This document shows positions 40,059-47,899 of a stretch of 64,000 bases of DNA, one piece after another. The stretch comes from Planococcus liqunii (GTDB taxonomy: Bacteria; Bacillota; Bacilli; Bacillales_A; Planococcaceae): NCBI RefSeq assembly GCF_030413595.1, contig NZ_CP129238.1, positions 1,612,001-1,676,000 of the forward strand, given 5' to 3'. The translations under genes were made by a program, and so were the position numbers. Every line of letters starts with the position of its first letter. Position 1 is the first letter of the stretch. The notes beneath the pieces are model-generated. The model was given only the letters and a program-made list of their open reading frames with translations. It ran no database searches and was not told where the DNA came from.

Positions 40059-40123
40059 TTTACATTCACGTAAGACTCCTCTATACTTTCTTAATGGTTG
40101 TAAATCGTAATCATTATTAATTA
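40059..40123 (+). promoter_or_regulatory. Promoter and Zur box of the zinc operon
   Basis: TTTACA (40059-40064), 17 bases, TATACT (40082-40087). TAAATCGTAATCATTATTAA at 40101-40120, continuing ATTA, matches the Zur box AAATCGTAATNATTACGATTT best in its left half. It lies just downstream of the expected start site, so Zur would block transcription when zinc is plentiful. Confidence 0.78.
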
Positions 40124-40139
40124 GAAAAGAGGCGGCTTC

Positions 40140-40913
40140 ATGGACGCGCCATTGATCAACATTAAAGACATCAGTTTTGAATATGAACAAACAAAAGCGC
40201 TCGAAAATATCTCGCTGAAAGTGGAAGAAGGAGATTTCCTGGCGATTCTTGGGCCAAATGGCTCCGGCAAATCGACGCTCCTGAAAATTATGCTTGGCTT
40301 GATCAAACCGACACAAGGCTCGATAGAATTGTTCGGTGTCGACGCCAAAAACTTCAAGCACCGGGAATGGGTCGGCTACGTGTCGCAAAAATCCAATTCG
40401 TTCAACTCCGGTTTTCCGGCAACGGTTGAAGAAGTGGTGGCAGGAGGGCTTGCAAAAAAATCCGGCTTGTTTCATCGCTTGCCGAAAGACTATAAAGCAC
40501 AAGTCCAACAGGCTTTGGTCTCAGTCGGTATGGAAGCTTTCAGTGGACGCAGCGTCAGCGAATTGTCGGGGGGCCAGCAGCAGCGCATCTTTATCGCACG
40601 CGCGCTGGTAGCCAAACCAAAAGTGTTGATCCTGGATGAGCCGACGGTCGGCATTGACCATCAGAATGTCCAGGCGTTCTACAATATGCTGGCCTCGCTC
40701 AACCGGGACCAAAACATTACATTGGTTCTCGTAACGCATGACGTCGATACCGTCACAGACAAAATCACGCATGTGGCATGTCTAAACCAGACCATCCATT
40801 TCCACGGATTTAAAGACCAGCTCCATACAATGAGCGACGCCCAGCGCGAAGCATGGTATGGCCATTCTGTCCGGAAAATTCACCATATCGGAGGAGTCCA
40901 TTCCCATGATTGA
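40140..40913 (+). CDS. znuC: Zinc ABC transporter ATP-binding protein
   Basis: ATPase of a high-affinity metal importer. The 257-residue protein has Walker A LGPNGSGKSTLLK, the signature [15 protein letters not shown] and Walker B VLILDEPTVG. Zinc specificity is inferred from the Zur box and the zur gene in the same operon. It overlaps znuB by 8 bases. No substrate-binding lipoprotein (znuA/adcA) is encoded here, so it must come from another locus. Confidence 0.93.
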   Translation: MDAPLINIKDISFEYEQTKALENISLKVEEGDFLAILGPNGSGKSTLLKIMLGLIKPTQGSIELFGVDAKNFKHREWVGYVSQKSNSFNSGFPATVEEVVAGGLAKKSGLFHRLPKDYKAQVQQALVSVGMEAFSGRSVSELSGGQQQRIFIARALVAKPKVLILDEPTVGIDHQNVQAFYNMLASLNRDQNITLVLVTHDVDTVTDKITHVACLNQTIHFHGFKDQLHTMSDAQREAWYGHSVRKIHHIGGVHSHD

Positions 40914-41760
40914 TGCGATATTTACCTATGAATTTTTACAAAATGCGTTTGCTGCCGGCATTATCATCGGCGTTATCGCACCGCTTCTCGGTGTGTTTAT
41001 CGTTGTCAGGCGCTTGTCGCTGATTGCGGATGCCTTAAGCCATGTCACGCTTGCCGGTATTGCCGGAAGCCTGTATTTAAGCCAGAGCGTAGCGGCTTTT
41101 GCGATGCTGAATCCTTTATTTCTTGGGATTGCCGCATCGGTCGGCGGTTCTATCTTGATCGAGCGCTTGCGAAGTTTATACAAGCATTACGAAGAACTGG
41201 CGATTCCGATTATCCTATCTGCCGGCATCGGCTTTGGTGCCATTTTCATTTCGTTGGCACAAGGCTTTTCGAATGATTTGTTCGGCTACTTGTTCGGATC
41301 GGTTTCTGCGGTCAGCCGGGAAGATCTCTTTATCGTTCTTGGCATTGCCGTCGTCGTACTGCTGTTCATTTTCCTGTTTTTCAAGGAAATGTTCGTGTTG
41401 TCTTTTGACGACGAGTATGCGAAAGCTTCCGGTCTGCCTGCAAAATGGATTCATTTCCTGTTCATGATTGTGACGGCGCTTGTCATTGCCGGCTCTATGC
41501 GGATCGTTGGGATTCTGTTGGTCTCGTCGCTGATGACCATTCCAGTAGCCGCCGCAATGCGCATATCCAAAAGCTTCAAACAGACTATTTGGCTGTCGAT
41601 TTTGTTCGGGGAATTTTCCGTGATCTCAGGGCTCATCACCGCATTCTATTTCAATTTGGCACCTGGAGGCACCATTGTTGTGACATCGATTTTATTGCTG
41701 TTAATCGTCATTGGCTATAAAAAAGTTTCGGTTTCAATGAAAAAGGGGGCAGTTGCATGA
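40906..41760 (+). CDS. znuB: Zinc ABC transporter permease
   Basis: ABC-3 family integral membrane permease, 284 residues with about eight transmembrane helices, starting MIDAIFTYEFLQNAFAAGII. The ATG at 40906 follows CGGAGGAG; a longer open frame from 40858 lies within znuC. ADALSHVTLAGIAG is the conserved ATPase-contact region. It overlaps zur by 4 bases (ATGA). Confidence 0.93.
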   Translation: MIDAIFTYEFLQNAFAAGIIIGVIAPLLGVFIVVRRLSLIADALSHVTLAGIAGSLYLSQSVAAFAMLNPLFLGIAASVGGSILIERLRSLYKHYEELAIPIILSAGIGFGAIFISLAQGFSNDLFGYLFGSVSAVSREDLFIVLGIAVVVLLFIFLFFKEMFVLSFDDEYAKASGLPAKWIHFLFMIVTALVIAGSMRIVGILLVSSLMTIPVAAAMRISKSFKQTIWLSILFGEFSVISGLITAFYFNLAPGGTIVVTSILLLLIVIGYKKVSVSMKKGAVA

Positions 41761-42167
41761 ACATCACGAAAGCATGGGACATACTAAAGGAAAATGGCTA
41801 CAAAGAAACTTCCAAGCGCTCGCAGATATTGGAGCTGTTTGCAGAAGATGACCGCTATCTGACGGCGCGTGATTTGCTTGACGTCATGCAAAAAGATTAT
41901 CCAAGCATGAGTTTCGATACCGTCTACCGCAATTTGGCCACTTTCGTGTCACTTGGCATATTGGAAGAAACAGAACTGTCGGGCGAACGCCATTTCCGTA
42001 TGCAATGCGAAAGCGACCATCACCATCATCACTTTATCTGTATGGATTGCGGCAATGTAAAAGAAATTCCGGTATGTCCGATGGATATGATCGGTGCGGC
42101 TTTGCCAGCATACCAGATCGCCAACCATAAATTCGAAATTTACGGCACATGCCCGGAATGCCAATAA
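41757..42167 (+). CDS. zur: Fur-family zinc uptake regulator Zur
   Basis: Zinc-sensing repressor of zinc import genes. The 136-residue protein has an N-terminal winged helix (YPSMSFDTVYRNLATFVSLG), a His-rich loop (ESDHHHHHFIC) and two CxxC pairs for the structural zinc (CMDC, CPEC). It is the third gene of znuCB-zur, so it is autoregulated by the upstream Zur box. Assignment as Zur rather than Fur or PerR rests on context. Confidence 0.92.
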   Translation: MNITKAWDILKENGYKETSKRSQILELFAEDDRYLTARDLLDVMQKDYPSMSFDTVYRNLATFVSLGILEETELSGERHFRMQCESDHHHHHFICMDCGNVKEIPVCPMDMIGAALPAYQIANHKFEIYGTCPECQ

Positions 42168-42170
42168 ACA

Positions 42171-42208
42171 ATAAAGCGCCAGCAGAAAATTTTCTGCTGG
42201 CGCTTTAT
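42171..42208. terminator. Terminator of znuCB-zur
   Basis: Near-perfect palindrome ATAAAGCGCCAGCAGAAA with its complement ending at 42208. Confidence 0.9.
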
Positions 42209-42263
42209 CAGTCGCCGGGAAATGGGGAAAGCAAATAAAATGGCCGGACGATATGAATGCATC

Positions 42264-42300
42264 AAAAAAGCCATCAGCGCATAGGGCGCTGATGGCTTTT
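42264..42300 (-). terminator. Terminator of ispG-yqfW
   Basis: On the minus strand AGCCATCAGCGC pairs with GCGCTGATGGCT, followed by a T-run. Confidence 0.9.
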
Positions 42301-42307
42301 CGATGTG

Positions 42308-42898
42308 TTAGTTGCCGTTTAAGGCATTTTGCAAAGCGAATTCGTTCTTAACCCATTGTTCCGCTTCGAGCCAGTTGTAAACGCGGATGACGTTTTTCGG
42401 AATCGGTTCGCGGTTATAAGGGGTGTCGAACAGTAAAACCGGAATATCCAGTTCTTCTGAAATTTCTACAGCATTGTCGTGCTTGTCTTCGAAAAACAAA
42501 TCCACATTGTGGCGTTTTGCGGTTTCGATTTTTTTGTGTGTGCCGATCAGTTCGATATGGTCATAGGCAATCGCATGTTCCGCAAACCAATCGATCGTGA
42601 TGTCGCGCACATTTTCGCCTCGTGCCGAGATGAAATACAGTTCATACTGGTCTTTCCATTTGTCGAGGATGTTCTTGGCATTTTCCGAAACCGGGGAAGC
42701 GGCATAAATCTTCGCTTCCGAATCGCGGAACCAGTTATAGAACTCGCCTTGCGGCAAATGGGGAAGGGCAGCCGTCAAATCGTATTCTTTTATATCGTCG
42801 AGCGTCAATGTACTATTGAATGCTTCATTGATATGAGGAATCAGTGAAGTCGGGGACGTCACAGTTCCATCAATATCGATGCCAAAACGGTATCTCAT
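42308..42898 (-). CDS. yqfW: HAD-like 5'-nucleotidase family protein YqfW
   Basis: HAD-superfamily hydrolase related to 5'(3')-deoxyribonucleotidases. The 196-residue protein starts MRYRFGIDIDGTVTSPTSLI with the catalytic DxDGT, then YFISARGENVRD (motif II) and DLFFEDKHDNA (motif IV-like). It follows ispG by 12 bases on the minus strand and is probably co-transcribed. In B. subtilis yqfW lies between zur and ispG in the same region. Substrate unknown. Confidence 0.87.
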   Translation of the reverse strand: MRYRFGIDIDGTVTSPTSLIPHINEAFNSTLTLDDIKEYDLTAALPHLPQGEFYNWFRDSEAKIYAASPVSENAKNILDKWKDQYELYFISARGENVRDITIDWFAEHAIAYDHIELIGTHKKIETAKRHNVDLFFEDKHDNAVEISEELDIPVLLFDTPYNREPIPKNVIRVYNWLEAEQWVKNEFALQNALNGN

Positions 42899-42910
42899 AG
42901 CTTCACAACC

Positions 42911-44038
42911 TTATGCTTGTTGTTCAAGCGCTTCTTTTTCGGCTTTCTCAGCAGCTTGTTTGTCGAAATACTCTTGTGCGAGCTTATCGATTTCAATTTT
43001 CAATTCGTCTACCATTGTTTCTTCAGGGACTTTGCGTACGGTTTTCCCGTGCATGAACAGCAAACCTTCTCCGCGGGCACCGGCAATGCCGATGTCTGCT
43101 TCGCGTGCTTCTCCCGGACCGTTAACTGCACAGCCAAGAACTGCTACTTTGATCGGTGCTTTGATATGGGAGATATACTCTTCCACTTCGTTCGCAATGG
43201 AGATCAAATCGATTTCGATGCGTCCGCAAGTCGGGCAGGAAATCAAGGTAGCAGCGTTTGAAGACAAGCCGAACACTTTCAACAGTTCGCGCGCCACTTT
43301 GACTTCTTCGACAGGGTCAGCACTCAAAGAGATGCGCATGGTGTTGCCGAGGCCTTTTGCCAGCAAGGCGCCAAGGCCAGCCGAACTTTTCACGGTACCG
43401 GTGAACAGTGTGCCGGATTCCGTAATCCCCAAGTGAAGCGGGTAGTCGAATGCTTTTGAAGCTTTTTCGTAGGCTTCAATCGCCAGGCTGACGTCCGATG
43501 CTTTCATGGAAACGATGATGTCATGGAAGTCGAGGTCTTCAAGAATTTTGATATGATGAAGGGCACTTTCAACCATGCCGTCTGCAGTCGGGTAGCCGTA
43601 TTTCTCAAGGATTTTGCGTTCCAGTGAACCGGCGTTAACGCCGATGCGGATTGGAATGCCTTTTGCTTTCGCTGCGTTCACGACGGCTTCCACTTTTTCG
43701 CGGCGCCCGATATTGCCCGGGTTGATGCGGATTTTGTCGGCGCCTTGCTCGATGGCGATCAACGCCAATTTATAGTCAAAATGGATGTCTACAACAAGAG
43801 GGATATTGATGCGTTTTTTGATTTCACCGATTGCATAAGCTGCACGCTCATCCGGGCAAGCGACACGGACAATTTGGCAGCCCGCTTCTTCGAGGCGCAG
43901 GATTTCCGCCACTGTCGCTTCTACATCATGTGTTTTTGTTGTCGCCATACTTTGAATGAATAATTCATTGCTTCCGCCTACAGTCAGGTCTCCGACTTTA
44001 ACAGGGCGTGTTTTCGTACGGTGAATACTTTCACTCAT
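42911..44038 (-). CDS. ispG: 4-hydroxy-3-methylbut-2-enyl diphosphate synthase
   Basis: Penultimate enzyme of the DOXP isoprenoid pathway; an iron-sulfur enzyme. The 375-residue protein starts [20 protein letters not shown] and has cluster cysteines in [13 protein letters not shown] and [14 protein letters not shown] 44038 follows an AAAAGGAG site; a longer open frame from 44086 has no site. It ends with an Ala/Glu/Lys-rich tail beyond the conserved domain. Its partner ispH is at 37 kb. Confidence 0.96.
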   Translation of the reverse strand: MSESIHRTKTRPVKVGDLTVGGSNELFIQSMATTKTHDVEATVAEILRLEEAGCQIVRVACPDERAAYAIGEIKKRINIPLVVDIHFDYKLALIAIEQGADKIRINPGNIGRREKVEAVVNAAKAKGIPIRIGVNAGSLERKILEKYGYPTADGMVESALHHIKILEDLDFHDIIVSMKASDVSLAIEAYEKASKAFDYPLHLGITESGTLFTGTVKSSAGLGALLAKGLGNTMRISLSADPVEEVKVARELLKVFGLSSNAATLISCPTCGRIEIDLISIANEVEEYISHIKAPIKVAVLGCAVNGPGEAREADIGIAGARGEGLLFMHGKTVRKVPEETMVDELKIEIDKLAQEYFDKQAAEKAEKEALEQQA

Positions 44039-44170
44039 TAAAATTCTCTCCTTTTGGGATAGCTGGTTAAATCTCCAGTTCCCCATTTCTTCAACTAGGA
44101 CAAATGCTAGCTTGTTCCGTTACCTATAGCCATTTTAGCAGTGTATTACGGGAAAAGACAAGAAGAACGG

Positions 44171-44689
44171 TCAGGCCGGCTTCTTTTTCGCCGGAGGCTG
44201 CTTCGGATAATAATTTGTCGCAAAATGCAGATAAATGATTGTCAGCAAGCCCAGTGCGAAGGTTGCCCACATGGGAACATCAAAAAAACTGAAGGCAAAC
44301 GACAAAAGTGTCGGAATGGTGACCGCAAGGGCCGTCGTGCGCCATAGATGCCGATACTCGCCTTTGCGTTTTTTCATCTGAATGAAAACAAGGCCTACCA
44401 AGGCAAAAAGGCTGATTTTTACAAAGTGATAAAGCGTGGTCGAGACGAATAAAAAGATGAAGGCAAACGGGTACAGGAGCCATTTGATGTCCTCTACGAA
44501 TTCCAGCAAGCCTTCCGTGTCATTGCCCGTATCGCCAAGGCCCACGGCGAGTTCGGCGAAAGAAACAATCGTCATCAATAAGACCAGCACAAACACATAG
44601 CGCAGGATTTTTCCGATGCTCATAATACGGACGGCTGCCTGCTTTCGAGGTTCCATCAAACTGGCTTTAAATAATTGAAATAGGTTCAC
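44171..44689 (-). CDS. DUF1189 family membrane protein
   Basis: A 172-residue integral membrane protein with about four transmembrane helices. The start GTG 44689 gives MNLFQLFKASLMEPRKQAAV, an opening typical of DUF1189 proteins, and follows GAAAGGAAG. The C-terminus is Pro/Lys-rich. B. subtilis has a similar protein (probably YqgB) between ispG and sodA. Function unknown. Confidence 0.75.
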   Translation of the reverse strand: MNLFQLFKASLMEPRKQAAVRIMSIGKILRYVFVLVLLMTIVSFAELAVGLGDTGNDTEGLLEFVEDIKWLLYPFAFIFLFVSTTLYHFVKISLFALVGLVFIQMKKRKGEYRHLWRTTALAVTIPTLLSFAFSFFDVPMWATFALGLLTIIYLHFATNYYPKQPPAKKKPA

Positions 44690-44752
44690 AGCAATCTTCC
44701 TTTCAAGCTATAAGAGTATCGTACCACGCCTCGGCGCTCAAAAAAGGCTGCT

Positions 44753-44815
44753 TTGTTACGGGATTGTAAATTTTCGTTAAAGGTGTTTACAAGCTCTTAT
44801 TAAAGTCTTCATAAT
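44753..44815 (+). promoter_or_regulatory. Possible Pho-box-like promoter of the Na/Pi cotransporter
   Basis: TTTACA (44786-44791) and TTATTA (44797-44802) are 11 bases apart in phase, with weaker TTGTTA (44753), TTGTAA (44764) and CGTTAA (44775) on the same 11-base register. CATAAT at 44810-44815 is a candidate -10. Only two repeats match the PhoP consensus well. Confidence 0.35.
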
Positions 44816-44850
44816 AGGTTAGGTGTGAAATCGTATATATTAGGAGATGA

Positions 44851-46491
44851 ATGATAATCGTGGAAACGAACTGGCAAGAAATGCTCTTTACCTTCTTTGG
44901 CGGATTAGGGATTTTCCTATTCTCAATCAAGTATATGGGAGATGCCTTGCAAAAAGCTGCAGGCGATAAACTGCGCGGCATTTTGGACCGCTTTACGACC
45001 AACCCGTTCATGGGGGTGCTCGTCGGTATTGCCGTAACTGTGCTGATCCAATCAAGTTCCGGTACGACCGTTATTGTTGTAGGCCTGGTAAGTGCAGGAT
45101 TTATGACCTTGCGCCAAGCCATCGGCGTAATCATGGGTGCGAACATCGGGACAACCATTACAGCGTTCATCATTGGGCTGGACGTTGGTGCATATGCCTT
45201 GCCGATTATGGCGCTTGGAGCAGTTCTGATTTTCTTCTTCAAGAAAAACCAGATCCAAAATATGGGGCAAGTAATTTTCGGGTTCGGCGGCTTGTTCTTC
45301 GGGCTTGAACTGATGAGCGACGGCATGAAGCCGCTCCGCGAATCCGCATCGTTTATTGACCTGACCATCAGCTTGAGCGATATGCCGATTCTGGGCGTAG
45401 TTGTCGGAACTGTGTTTACATTAATCGTCCAAAGTTCCAGTGCAACAGTAGCCATTTTGCAGGGTCTTTATGCTGAAAACATTTTAACGCTTGGTGCTTC
45501 TTTGCCGGTTTTGTTCGGCGATAACATTGGGACGACCATTACAGCGGTTCTGGCAGCGCTGGGCGCTTCGATTGCAGCAAAGCGTGCCGCAGCGGTACAT
45601 GTACTCTTTAACGTGCTGGGGACCATTATCTTTATGATTCTGTTAACTCCGTTCACGATGTACGTTGAATGGATTTCTGGAGTACTGAATTTAGAGCCGA
45701 AAATGCAGATTGCATTTGCCCACGGTACGTTTAACGTAGTCAACACCATCATCCAGTTCCCGTTGATCGGGGCTTGGGCATACCTGGTGACACGCGTTAT
45801 TCCGGGGCAAGATGTAACGATTGAATTCAAACCGAAGCACCTGGATGTCCACTTTATCGAACAATCGCCTTCGATTGCGCTTGGACAGGCAAAAGAAGAA
45901 GTGCTTCGCATGGGCCATTTTGCGGTACAAGGGCTACAGGAAACTTATGAATATTTGAAAACAAAGAGCAAAAAAGATGCCGAAATGGGCTACCAGCTGG
46001 AAGATGCCATCAACAACTTGGATCAGAAAATCACCGACTACTTGGTGTTGATTTCAGCAGAATCCCTTTCGGCAGCGGATTCCACGCGCCACACGATGTT
46101 GATGGAAACTGTGCGCGACATTGAACGCATCGGCGACCATTTTGAAAACATCATTGAATTGATCGACTACCAGGAAAACAACCGGGTGAAAATCACGGAA
46201 GATGCGATGGCAGATTTGGCTGAAATGTTTACATTGACCATTGCAACCGTTGAGAAAGCATTGAATGCGCTGGATACGAACAGCCATGAACTGGCAAGGG
46301 AAGTAGCCGAGCAGGAAGATTTGATCGACAAAATGGAACGCAAATTCCGGAAAAAACATATTTTGCGTTTGAATGAAGGCCAGTGCTCCGCTCAGGCAGG
46401 AATTGTCTTTGTGGACATTGTCAGCAACTTGGAACGGATCGGCGACCATTCCGTGAACATCGCTGAAGCGATTCTTGGAAACCGCTCGTAA
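44851..46491 (+). CDS. Sodium/phosphate cotransporter with PhoU-like tail
   Basis: Na/Pi-cotransporter II family (NptA/YqeW-like), 546 residues. The N-terminal half has two repeated blocks of transmembrane helices, each with a QSSS motif (LIQSSSGTTVIVVG and LIVQSSSATVAILQG), and the C-terminal 190 residues form a PhoU-like helical domain (VRDIERIGDHFENIIELIDY). The start may be ATG 44851 (4 bases after AGGAG) or GTG 44860 (13 bases). It has no sodA-region counterpart in B. subtilis, where yqeW lies near mtaB. Confidence 0.92.
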   Translation: MIIVETNWQEMLFTFFGGLGIFLFSIKYMGDALQKAAGDKLRGILDRFTTNPFMGVLVGIAVTVLIQSSSGTTVIVVGLVSAGFMTLRQAIGVIMGANIGTTITAFIIGLDVGAYALPIMALGAVLIFFFKKNQIQNMGQVIFGFGGLFFGLELMSDGMKPLRESASFIDLTISLSDMPILGVVVGTVFTLIVQSSSATVAILQGLYAENILTLGASLPVLFGDNIGTTITAVLAALGASIAAKRAAAVHVLFNVLGTIIFMILLTPFTMYVEWISGVLNLEPKMQIAFAHGTFNVVNTIIQFPLIGAWAYLVTRVIPGQDVTIEFKPKHLDVHFIEQSPSIALGQAKEEVLRMGHFAVQGLQETYEYLKTKSKKDAEMGYQLEDAINNLDQKITDYLVLISAESLSAADSTRHTMLMETVRDIERIGDHFENIIELIDYQENNRVKITEDAMADLAEMFTLTIATVEKALNALDTNSHELAREVAEQEDLIDKMERKFRKKHILRLNEGQCSAQAGIVFVDIVSNLERIGDHSVNIAEAILGNRS

Positions 46492-46517
46492 CAAAAAAGT
46501 TTATACAGTTCTAAACC

Positions 46518-46577
46518 ACTCTCTTTCATCGCTTTACATTTTTTTAAATGTAGGGCACGATGATAGAGAGTTTTTTA
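46518..46577 (+). terminator. Terminator after the Na/Pi cotransporter
   Basis: ACTCTCTTTCATCG pairs with CGATGATAGAGAGT, with an inner TTACATTT / AAATGTA and six T. Confidence 0.85.
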
Positions 46578-46593
46578 TTTAGGAGGCTGAAAA

Positions 46594-47073
46594 ATGGAAG
46601 TGATTGGCTGGATACTTATTGTCTTGTTTTTTATCATCGGTTTTGTCGGCCTGGTTTACCCCATCATCCCAGCAGTGCTGTTTATATTCGGCGGTTTTCT
46701 GATTTATGGGCTGTTTTTTGATTTTAGTGACTTGCCCTGGTGGTTCTGGCTGATCCAAACGCTGTTTGTCATTCTGCTGTTTGGAGCGGATGCCCTTGCC
46801 AATGCATTCGGCGTCAAAAAATTCGGCGGCTCTAAAGCCGGTTTGTGGGGAAGCACCATTGGGCTGATTATCGGGCCGTTCGTCATTCCGATTGCAGGAA
46901 TTTTGGTAGGGCCGTTTTTAGGGGCCATCATCGCAGAACTGATTTTCAACCGGTCGAGCCTGAAACAATCGATTCGTTCCGGCATTGGGTCGGTGGTCGG
47001 GTTTATCACATCGGTCTTCACAAAAGGAATCATCCAAATCGTGATGGTCGCGTTGTTCTTTTTCCTTGTTTAA
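46594..47073 (+). CDS. yqgC: DUF456 family membrane protein YqgC
   Basis: A 159-residue hydrophobic protein with about five transmembrane helices. Glycine-rich blocks (FGGSKAGLWGSTIGLIIGPF and PFLGAIIAELIF) characterise DUF456. AGGAGG precedes the ATG. B. subtilis has yqgC directly upstream of sodA, as here. Function unknown. Confidence 0.85.
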   Translation: MEVIGWILIVLFFIIGFVGLVYPIIPAVLFIFGGFLIYGLFFDFSDLPWWFWLIQTLFVILLFGADALANAFGVKKFGGSKAGLWGSTIGLIIGPFVIPIAGILVGPFLGAIIAELIFNRSSLKQSIRSGIGSVVGFITSVFTKGIIQIVMVALFFFLV

Positions 47074-47182
47074 TCAGCCTTTAGGCTGATTCGCTCTAAA
47101 AGCCGTGCATTTTAATTGTAAGGTTTTGAAAACTTTGTTACGCTAAGAAAGTAGAACAATAGACTCAAGGAGGAATTTGATT

Positions 47183-47791
47183 ATGGCTTATGAATTACCA
47201 GAATTACCTTACGCGTATGACGCACTTGAACCACACATCGACAAAGAAACGATGAACATTCACCACACGAAACACCACAACACATATGTAACAAACGTAA
47301 ACGCGGCATTAGAAGGCCACGAAGACCTTGCATCAAAATCAGTTGAAGAATTGATTTCTGATTTGCAGGCAGTACCGGAAGACATCCGTACAGCAGTACG
47401 CAACAACGGCGGCGGACACGCTAACCACTCGTTGTTCTGGCAGCTGCTGACGCCAAACGGCACCGGCGCTCCTTCAGGCGAACTTGCAGAAGCAATCGAT
47501 GCAAAGTTCGGCAGCTTTGACGAGTTCAAGACAAAATTCGAAAACGCAGGCAAAACACGTTTCGGTTCTGGCTGGGCTTGGCTAGTGGTAAACAATGGCG
47601 AGCTGGAAGTAACTTCAACAGCTAACCAGGACTCTCCATTGATGGACGGCCAAACGCCGATCCTCGGTGTAGACGTTTGGGAGCACGCTTACTACTTGAA
47701 ATACCAAAACAAACGCCCTGACTATCTTGCAGCTTTCTGGAATGTAGTCAACTGGGAAGAAGTTTCAAAACGCTTCACAGCTGCTAAATAA
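47183..47791 (+). CDS. sodA: Superoxide dismutase (Mn/Fe)
   Basis: Converts superoxide to oxygen and hydrogen peroxide. The 202-residue protein starts [20 protein letters not shown]; metal ligands lie in [15 protein letters not shown] and [14 protein letters not shown] 47183 lies 8 bases after AAGGAGGA; a TTG two codons earlier is less likely. Mn is inferred from relatives. It has its own terminator. Confidence 0.97.
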   Translation: MAYELPELPYAYDALEPHIDKETMNIHHTKHHNTYVTNVNAALEGHEDLASKSVEELISDLQAVPEDIRTAVRNNGGGHANHSLFWQLLTPNGTGAPSGELAEAIDAKFGSFDEFKTKFENAGKTRFGSGWAWLVVNNGELEVTSTANQDSPLMDGQTPILGVDVWEHAYYLKYQNKRPDYLAAFWNVVNWEEVSKRFTAAK

Positions 47792-47812
47792 TTATCATAA
47801 ATTGAAACTTTG

Positions 47813-47850
47813 CACACACTTTTTCGTCTGAAAAAGTGTGTGTTTTTTTT
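47813..47850 (+). terminator. Terminator of sodA
   Basis: CACACACTTTTT / AAAAAGTGTGTG and eight T. Confidence 0.95.
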
Positions 47851-47899
47851 GTTTCGATGATATACTAACAAAGTAATTTTGGCGGAAGGAGTGCAAACA

